A stretch of 64,000 nt of DNA from RGEC01 sp964475595. GTDB lineage: Bacteria; Bacteroidota; Bacteroidia; NS11-12g; UBA955. Made by a program: the position numbers and the translations under genes. Where the stretch lies: contig CAYYXG010000001.1 of assembly GCA_964475595.1 (NCBI GenBank), forward strand, positions 62,001-126,000. Reading direction: 5' to 3'. Shown piece by piece: positions 58,545-64,000 of the stretch. A model generated the notes under the pieces. The model saw only the letters and a list, made by a program, of their open reading frames with translations. It had not been told where the DNA came from and did no database searches. The first letter of the stretch is position 1. Every line of letters begins with the position of its first letter.

Positions 58545-59426
58545 ATGCAAAAGGATAAAGGATTTCGCAGGCGGGTAATAACTTTGATTACGGTTGTGCT
58601 GATTACCGCTGCGGTGGTGGCAGTTTATCTGGCCTATGGGGTTCACTCGCGAAGCAATTTGCCGCTCATTGTACCCAAAAATGCTATCTGGTTCTACCAT
58701 TTTCAAAGTCGGAGTATAGATGAAGCCGCTCGGAAATCTGCAGACAGCCGACCGTTGTATTATGACAGTTTTTATTATACCCTTCTCAAATTACCGGTAT
58801 TGCATAATGTGAAAGATGCTGGACAGCCCGGTATTTATCTCATGACCGATGTGGTTCTCTTCGCCGATAATAAGGGATGGTATGCTGGTCTTACCGTCAC
58901 TTCCGAAGAGAAGTTAGACGCATTTTGCAGGGATAATGTACCTGCAGATCTCATCGAAAAGCCTGTTCAGAAACCAGAGTTCACCTATGTGAAATCTAAA
59001 ACCAGAAACTTGTATTTTGCTTACAAGCATAAGGCATGCGTATTTTATGTTCCCGCTGATACCACGGCAGATATTGCTTCGGCAGAAGCAGCATTATATT
59101 CAGTTTTCACCCGGAAAGACAGCAGTATTTATAATGTACATGCATTGCAAAATATTTACGACAAGGAATGTCAGGTGGTATACTGGGGTGGGGATATGGG
59201 GCATGGTGTTCAACTATCCGGCGAAATGGCACAATTTTATTTCGCTGACTCTTTGAGAAACCAAAAGCCGATTTCGCCGTTATATCTGTTCAGCAGGGCA
59301 GGAATAACCTACAGCGAAACTGATATTGACCGAATGTTGAATAAAAACAACCAAATCAAGTCCCGTGAATATCTGAATCAGACCTTCCGGGCCATGTATT
59401 ATTTTCTAAAACCATTTGTACAATGA
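58545..59426 (+). CDS. Membrane-anchored protein of unknown function
   Basis: 293 residues. A basic N-terminus (M-Q-K-D-K-G-F-R-R-R) leads into one transmembrane helix (about 12-32). The remainder faces the periplasm and is rich in Tyr and Asp, with F-Y-V-P-A-D-T-T and C-Q-V-V-Y-W-G-G-D-M as typical segments. I recognise no family. Its stop overlaps the start of the homocysteine methyltransferase gene by 4 bases, indicating translational coupling but not a shared function. Confidence 0.72.
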   Translation: MQKDKGFRRRVITLITVVLITAAVVAVYLAYGVHSRSNLPLIVPKNAIWFYHFQSRSIDEAARKSADSRPLYYDSFYYTLLKLPVLHNVKDAGQPGIYLMTDVVLFADNKGWYAGLTVTSEEKLDAFCRDNVPADLIEKPVQKPEFTYVKSKTRNLYFAYKHKACVFYVPADTTADIASAEAALYSVFTRKDSSIYNVHALQNIYDKECQVVYWGGDMGHGVQLSGEMAQFYFADSLRNQKPISPLYLFSRAGITYSETDIDRMLNKNNQIKSREYLNQTFRAMYYFLKPFVQ

Positions 59427-60439
59427 GCGTTGCAACAACCTTAAAAAAGCTTCTAAGTGAGCGAATTCTGATTATTGACGGTGCCATGGGCACCATGATC
59501 CAAAAGCATAAGCTTACCGAAGAAGATTACCGAGGTGAACGTTTCAGGGATTATGCCCATTCTCTGAAAGGCAATAATGATCTACTGGTGCTTACTCAGC
59601 CGCAAATCATTCTAGATATACATCGTGCATTTCTGGAAGCAGGGGCAGATATACTGGAAACCAATACTTTCAGTGCCAATTCGATTTCTATGGCAGATTA
59701 TCACATGGAAAATCTGGTGTGGGAGCTCAATGTAGAGGCGACTAAACTGGCCAAAAAGGCGGCAGATGAATACAATCTAAAAAATCCGGATAAACCCCGC
59801 TTTGTGGCAGGATCGGTAGGACCAACCAACCGCACGGCAAGCTTAAGCCCGGATGTGAACAATCCCGGATTCAGGGCAGTGAGTTTTGACGATTTGCGCG
59901 TTGCATACCGCGAGCAGGTGCAGGCTTTGATGGAGGCGGGATGTGATTTATTGCTGGTAGAGACTGTGTTTGATACGCTGAACTGCAAAGCCGCCCTCTT
60001 TGCAATCAACGAACTTAAGGAGGAAATGAATTCGGATATTCCCGTAATGGTAAGTGGAACCATCACAGACAATTCCGGACGCACACTTAGCGGACAAACA
60101 CCCGAGGCCTTCTGGAATTCGGTTTCTCATGGCGACATTATTTCAGTGGGTTTTAATTGTGCACTTGGGGCAGAACAGATGCGTCCCTATATCGCAGAAT
60201 TAAGCAGGGTGGCCTGGGTCAATGTAAGTTGCTACCCCAATGCGGGTCTACCCAATGAATTTGGAGAATACGATGATACCCCCGAAGGAATGGCATCGGT
60301 GCTGGAAGGGTGGTGTAAGGAAGGATGGATTAATATTGTGGGGGGATGTTGCGGAACCACCCCGGAACATATTCAGTCAATTGCAAAGGTGGCGTCCATG
60401 TATAAACCGAGACCTATCCCAGCTTTAACATTGCCATAA
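59423..60439 (+). CDS. metH: Homocysteine S-methyltransferase domain (N-terminal half of MetH)
   Basis: 338 residues forming only the homocysteine-binding barrel of cobalamin-dependent methionine synthase. I-D-G-A-M-G-T-M near residue 19 starts the domain; N-C-A-L-G-A near 245 and G-G-C-C-G-T-T-P near 309 provide the three zinc-binding cysteines. Full MetH (about 1200 residues) continues with pterin, cobalamin and activation domains; here the gene stops at the domain linker. Bacteroidota often split MetH in two, but the second half is not next to it here. It transfers a methyl group to homocysteine. Confidence 0.9.
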   Translation: MSVATTLKKLLSERILIIDGAMGTMIQKHKLTEEDYRGERFRDYAHSLKGNNDLLVLTQPQIILDIHRAFLEAGADILETNTFSANSISMADYHMENLVWELNVEATKLAKKAADEYNLKNPDKPRFVAGSVGPTNRTASLSPDVNNPGFRAVSFDDLRVAYREQVQALMEAGCDLLLVETVFDTLNCKAALFAINELKEEMNSDIPVMVSGTITDNSGRTLSGQTPEAFWNSVSHGDIISVGFNCALGAEQMRPYIAELSRVAWVNVSCYPNAGLPNEFGEYDDTPEGMASVLEGWCKEGWINIVGGCCGTTPEHIQSIAKVASMYKPRPIPALTLP

Positions 60440-60472
60440 GATGAGACTGTGATTTTTTTATCGAAATGGTTG

Positions 60473-60480
60473 TATCTTTG
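60473..60480 (+). promoter_or_regulatory. -7 box TATCTTTG before leucine dehydrogenase
   Basis: TATCTTTG 17 bases before the ATG at 60498. It lies in the 58-base spacer after the MetH half gene. Confidence 0.58.
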
Positions 60481-60497
60481 CAGACTCATTTAAAAAA

Positions 60498-61598
60498 ATG
60501 GCTGATATTCAAACTTTGAATACGCCCGCTACGGTCTTTGATCTTTTTGCAGGGCTTGAATCTACCCAACACGAGCAAATCGTTTTTTGCCAGGATAACG
60601 CCACCGGCCTGAAAGCCATTATTGCCATACATAATACGGTACTTGGTCCTGGCTTGGGTGGTACTCGCATGTGGGTGTATGCCAATGAAAAGGATGCAGT
60701 TCGCGATGCGCTCCGCCTTAGTCGCGGTATGACCTACAAGGCATCAGTGGCCGGTCTCAACCTCGGAGGTGCAAAAGCGGTTATTATCGGCGATCCCAAA
60801 ACTGCCAAAAGTGAAGCGCTGATGCGTAAATTCGGTCGTTTTGTTGAAAATTTGAATGGTAAATACATCACCGCTGAGGATGTAGGAACTACCACCCGCG
60901 ACATGGAATACGTGAACATGGAAACAGACCATGTGGTAGGTTTGCCTGAAATGATGGGCGGAGGTGGTGACCCTTCACCGGTTACGGCTTTTGGAACCTA
61001 CATGGGAATGAAGGCCTCTGCCCAAAAAGCATGGGGTAGTGATAGTCTGAGTGGTAAGAGTGTGGCTGTTCAGGGTATTGGTAAAGTGGGTATGCATCTT
61101 TTGGAATATTTGCAAAAAGAAGGTGCGACTATGTATGTTGCCGATATCAATGAAGCTGCCTTAAAACAGGCTGCCGAAATGGGAGCCATACCCATTAGCG
61201 GTGATGATATGTACGATCTGAATGTGGATGTATTTGCTCCTTGTGCGCTGGGTGCCATTCTCAATGATAATACCATTCCCCGTCTGAAATGTCAGGTGGT
61301 GGCCGGTGCAGCCAACAACCAGCTGGAAGATGAAAAGGTACATGGTGATATGCTCAAAGCCAAAGGCATTGTGTATGCCCCCGATTTTGTTATCAATGCG
61401 GGCGGATTGATCAATGTGTACAGCGAGTATAATGGATATGTTCGCGAACAGGCCATGGCACAGGCGGAAAATATTTATAAGACTATTCTGGATATTTATT
61501 CCCTGGCCGATGCTCAAAATGTGAATAACCAGCAGGCAGCTATCAAACTGGCTGAAAAGCGTATTCATGATATGATGCTGGTGAATAGCACCTATTAA
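60498..61598 (+). CDS. Leucine dehydrogenase (Glu/Leu/Phe/Val family)
   Basis: 366 residues, the usual length of leucine/phenylalanine dehydrogenases rather than glutamate dehydrogenase. G-P-G-L-G-G-T-R-M near residue 53, the catalytic lysine region M-T-Y-K-A-S-V-A-G-L-N-L-G-G-A-K-A near 78, and V-Q-G-I-G-K-V-G near 194 (NAD Rossmann) are visible. It reversibly deaminates branched-chain amino acids with NAD. In Bacteroidota it also supplies precursors of branched fatty acids. Its own promoter-like box lies upstream. Confidence 0.92.
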   Translation: MADIQTLNTPATVFDLFAGLESTQHEQIVFCQDNATGLKAIIAIHNTVLGPGLGGTRMWVYANEKDAVRDALRLSRGMTYKASVAGLNLGGAKAVIIGDPKTAKSEALMRKFGRFVENLNGKYITAEDVGTTTRDMEYVNMETDHVVGLPEMMGGGGDPSPVTAFGTYMGMKASAQKAWGSDSLSGKSVAVQGIGKVGMHLLEYLQKEGATMYVADINEAALKQAAEMGAIPISGDDMYDLNVDVFAPCALGAILNDNTIPRLKCQVVAGAANNQLEDEKVHGDMLKAKGIVYAPDFVINAGGLINVYSEYNGYVREQAMAQAENIYKTILDIYSLADAQNVNNQQAAIKLAEKRIHDMMLVNSTY

Positions 61599-61685
61599 GG
61601 TAACAATCCTTAAATCCCCTCACTCACCTGATATTTCAGGATTTATATCTGTTTTTTCATTTAAATTGCATTAATTGCAAATAAT

Positions 61686-63152
61686 ATGAGATTGTTGCGA
61701 CATCCCATGCAAAATGCAGTTGTTTGCGTTTTGCTCATTGTGTTGGCAGTGGTCTTACAGGTATTATTCTGGAGACAAGCTGAATGGCCCGCCGGCGGTC
61801 AGGATAGTTGGAATCACTATCTGTATGCGCGGTTTGCGCCCGGTCATCCTGAGTTATTCACTGATCAGTGGGGTAAGCCATTTTTTACCCTAATCGCCGT
61901 ACCATTTGCCTATTTTGGGATAGAAGGCGTGTATGTATTGAATATAATATGTATGGCAGCAGGTGCTTGGCTATTGTGTTTGACCGCCAAGCGACTCAAT
62001 TTTAAAATGCCATGGCTGGCCGCTTTATTTTTCCTTTTTCAGCCCGTTGTTTTTGGCAATATCATCAGTGCACTCACAGAGCCGCTGAATGCGTTTGTAC
62101 TGTGCCTTGCCATTTATTGGCTGGCTTCGCTCAGGTATGTTCCTGCTGCTATCCTGGTTTCTTTGTTTCCGTTTTTTAGGTCGGAAGGGGTGATTTTGTG
62201 GGCAGTTGTATTGCTTTTTTTTATAGTCCGAGCTCGTTGGAAACCCTTGATTTGGCTGTTTTCAGGAACTTTGATTTTAAGCTTAATCGGCGCCATCATT
62301 TCAGGCGATTTATTCTGGATTCTTACCCATAATCCTTACTATAAAGCAGAAATTGAAAATCGATTTCAAATTGGCCACGGCGATTTTTGGCATTATCTGC
62401 ATGCACAAAGGCAAATCTGGGGGGGCATTGTTACTGCGTTATCTTCGCTAGCTTTGGCGTGGTTGCTGGCACACATCGTATACCTGGTTCAAAGAAAAAC
62501 TCCGGAAGAAAAGAGCCGTTTTTGTTTTTGGCTGATAGCCCCCATGTTTTTCGCATTTTTTCTGGCTCATTCCTGGATTTGGTATAAGGGTTCTTTTGGT
62601 TCACATGGTTTGCTTCGCGTTTTTTTGCTGACCGCTCCTCTCACGGCTTTACTTGCCCAATATGCCTCCGATAAAATTTTATCCATTGATATAAAAATCA
62701 TCAAACGGATATACATTGCCTGCGTGGTCATGTTGATGTTGATAGGTGCTTATTCCGGCAATAAAACTCCCTATCCATGGCAGTCTGAACCTACTGTGGC
62801 CGCTTTTCCGGGAGAACCACAACTGGACAGTGCATTGAAATTTATTGAAAATCAGGGATTGAAAAACAAGCTGCTGCTTCATCAGTTGCCTTGGCTCAAT
62901 GCCAAGTTGGGTTTGGATCCATGGGCAAAACCTGAAGTGGCCAAAACATTCTATATATGGAGTATTGATAAAAGACCGGGACATGACTGGATGCCTGACA
63001 GCTGTGTGGTGCTCTGGGATAATTTTCATGCCCGAAGGGATGCTCCGATGACCCTGCAGGATATGAGAAAACTCGCACAATACAAAGAGCTGGCCTATTT
63101 TCCCGCTGCCGATAGTGTGTATGATGTGAGGGTGTTTCTGAAGATTCCATGA
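61686..63152 (+). CDS. Polytopic membrane protein, GT-C glycosyltransferase-like
   Basis: 488 residues with about ten hydrophobic helices in the first ~350 residues and a soluble C-terminal part (about 375-488). The first loop has G-Q-D-S-W-N-H-Y-L-Y-A-R, an Asp plus His arrangement like the catalytic/metal motif in the first periplasmic loop of GT-C transferases (GT39-type). Such enzymes use polyprenyl-phosphate sugars. The match is only by topology and this motif, so the assignment is tentative. Its 3' end is 7 bases from the convergent SDR gene. Confidence 0.62.
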   Translation: MRLLRHPMQNAVVCVLLIVLAVVLQVLFWRQAEWPAGGQDSWNHYLYARFAPGHPELFTDQWGKPFFTLIAVPFAYFGIEGVYVLNIICMAAGAWLLCLTAKRLNFKMPWLAALFFLFQPVVFGNIISALTEPLNAFVLCLAIYWLASLRYVPAAILVSLFPFFRSEGVILWAVVLLFFIVRARWKPLIWLFSGTLILSLIGAIISGDLFWILTHNPYYKAEIENRFQIGHGDFWHYLHAQRQIWGGIVTALSSLALAWLLAHIVYLVQRKTPEEKSRFCFWLIAPMFFAFFLAHSWIWYKGSFGSHGLLRVFLLTAPLTALLAQYASDKILSIDIKIIKRIYIACVVMLMLIGAYSGNKTPYPWQSEPTVAAFPGEPQLDSALKFIENQGLKNKLLLHQLPWLNAKLGLDPWAKPEVAKTFYIWSIDKRPGHDWMPDSCVVLWDNFHARRDAPMTLQDMRKLAQYKELAYFPAADSVYDVRVFLKIP

Positions 63153-63159
63153 ATAAGCC

Positions 63160-63966
63160 CTACAGTTTAAGTAAATCACGCATTTTGCGTTGAATCATGT
63201 TGGCTGCAAATTCAGGATTAATACGATAAAGTGTGTTCATCCATTTCGAATCACTGCCAATGAAAATATGGTATGCATCTTTCTCCATGCCATTAACAAT
63301 GGCTTCGGCTACTTTTTTGGGTGAAATCATGGCATATTTTTTAATGTTTGATTGTGAAAGTTCAGGAGGCGTAACACCCGAATGTAACGTTATCTCTGTA
63401 GCCACTGCCCCCGGAAAGGCAACAGAAACTCCAATTCCGGTATGTTTTAGTTCAGAACGAAGACCCTCGGTAAACAATTTTACTGCTGCTTTTGAAGCAC
63501 CGTAAATTACCTGTCCCGGCACCGGTACAAAACCGCCCATGCTGCAAACATTCATAATGTGTGCTTCCTTGCGTGGCAGTAAATGCGGCAATATCAAGCG
63601 GGTCATATTGACAGTGCCCCAAAAATTAATGTTCATGACCCTTTCCATAGCTTCCATTGTGATTTCTTTTACGGTAGTAAAGGGTTGAATAATGCCTGCG
63701 TTATTGATTAATCCATCAATACAACCATGGTAATGAATAATCTGATTAACCATGGCGGGCAACTTGTCTGCCTGGGTAATATCCACCGCATGACATGAAA
63801 TTCTTACCGCCATTGATCCTGCCTCCATTTCGGTTTTATGCAGTCCTTCTTCATCCTTGTCTATGCAGGCCACGCGTGCGCCTTTGTCTAATAAATGCAA
63901 AGCCAAAGCTCTGCCAATGCCATTTCCTGCGCCGGTTACGGCAATGGTTTTTTGTGCAACAATCAT
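63160..63966 (-). CDS. SDR family NAD(P)-dependent oxidoreductase
   Basis: 268 residues of a classical SDR. The cofactor motif is T-G-A-G-N-G-I-G near residue 11, N-N-A-G near 88, and the catalytic Y-x-x-x-K appears as Y-G-A-S-K near 157 with a Ser about 13 residues earlier. The C-terminus is basic (I-Q-R-K-M-R-D-L-L). Substrate unknown. The start lies 35 bases inside the window edge, so its upstream context is not seen. Confidence 0.9.
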   Translation of the reverse strand: MIVAQKTIAVTGAGNGIGRALALHLLDKGARVACIDKDEEGLHKTEMEAGSMAVRISCHAVDITQADKLPAMVNQIIHYHGCIDGLINNAGIIQPFTTVKEITMEAMERVMNINFWGTVNMTRLILPHLLPRKEAHIMNVCSMGGFVPVPGQVIYGASKAAVKLFTEGLRSELKHTGIGVSVAFPGAVATEITLHSGVTPPELSQSNIKKYAMISPKKVAEAIVNGMEKDAYHIFIGSDSKWMNTLYRINPEFAANMIQRKMRDLLKL

Positions 63967-64000
63967 GGTTGCTGCAAAGAAGTGCAGAAATAAACAGATT

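Noticed and set aside
61599..61685. Possible riboswitch or terminator before the GT-C-like gene
   Set aside because: Only a weak short inverted repeat around CTGATATTTCAG; no T tract or conserved fold.
1..64000. CRISPR array, insertion sequence, prophage or integron
   Set aside because: No regularly spaced repeats, transposase, integrase, phage gene or attachment duplication seen. The tandem repeats present are inside the PKD and rpsP genes.

Overview
The window looks like the chromosome of a free-living Bacteroidota bacterium, most plausibly from the Chitinophagales / Sphingobacteriales / Saprospirales side. Two long PKD-repeat proteins end in the gliding-motility-type C-terminal domain (CHU_C) used for type IX secretion, and one is followed by a PorP/SprF-type outer-membrane protein. 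SecD and SecF are fused, LptD and TamB have Bacteroidota forms, and small families typical of the phylum (DUF3127, DUF3098, DUF4159, DUF3817, DUF5723) are present. Many genes carry the phylum's TAnnTTTG -7 promoter box only 4-16 bases before the start codon, and Shine-Dalgarno sites are generally absent. The species cannot be named from this sequence. A run of exactly 100 N (20663-20762) shows that this is a draft scaffold.

Layout. 1-3426 (+): the C-terminal part of TamB (cut by the window edge), a MacB/FtsX-like ABC permease, a DUF3127 protein and a LysR-type protein reduced to its DNA-binding domain. 3737-8465 (+): a 1142-residue PKD/CHU_C type IX cargo followed by PorP/SprF with a SPOR-like tail. 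8458-13359 (-): a compact six-gene envelope and housekeeping operon (ftsX, DUF3098, uppP, DUF4159, lipid kinase, NAD(P)HX repair). 13449-24203 (+): DUF3817, a 3'-5' exonuclease, a second CHU_C protein, purL, a Fic enzyme, a FAD oxidoreductase broken by the N gap, a small secreted protein, PolX and a heptosyltransferase-like enzyme. 24304-28600 (+): secDF and lysA. 28597-32874 (-): a formylglycine-generating-enzyme-like protein, a peroxiredoxin and LptD. 32965-34861 (+): a cell-wall amidase and an MCE-domain lipid-transport protein. 34880-38206 (-): lycopene cyclase, an ECF-like sigma factor, atpC and atpD. 38363-40204 (+): yidC. 40205-48068 (-): dprA, lepA, a YkgJ-like protein, a di-heme cytochrome c peroxidase, an RluA enzyme, an exonuclease, then trmD-rimM-rpsP. 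48228-51288 (+): a lipoprotein overlapping a DUF5723 outer-membrane protein. 51293-53596 (-): a UvrD/PcrA helicase. 53764-63152 (+): an extradiol dioxygenase, a haem lipoprotein, a histidine kinase, glutamate dehydrogenase, phosphatidylserine decarboxylase, a Cys-rich secreted protein, a membrane-anchored unknown, the homocysteine half of MetH, leucine dehydrogenase and a GT-C-like membrane protein. 63160-63966 (-): an SDR oxidoreductase.

Much of the content serves envelope building: Sec and YidC insertion, LptD, TamB, MCE, UppP, amidase, FtsX, Psd and type IX secretion. The rest is translation, nucleotide and amino-acid metabolism. I see no prophage, CRISPR array, insertion sequence, rRNA or tRNA.

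The window is mainly core genome and I do not see a convincing new multi-gene system. The least explained pieces are the lipoprotein/DUF5723 pair, the HTH-only LysR protein next to DUF3127, a PolX whose polymerase catalytic motif looks destroyed while its PHP nuclease looks intact, the Cys-Lys-rich exported protein, and the MetH half gene without its partner beside it.
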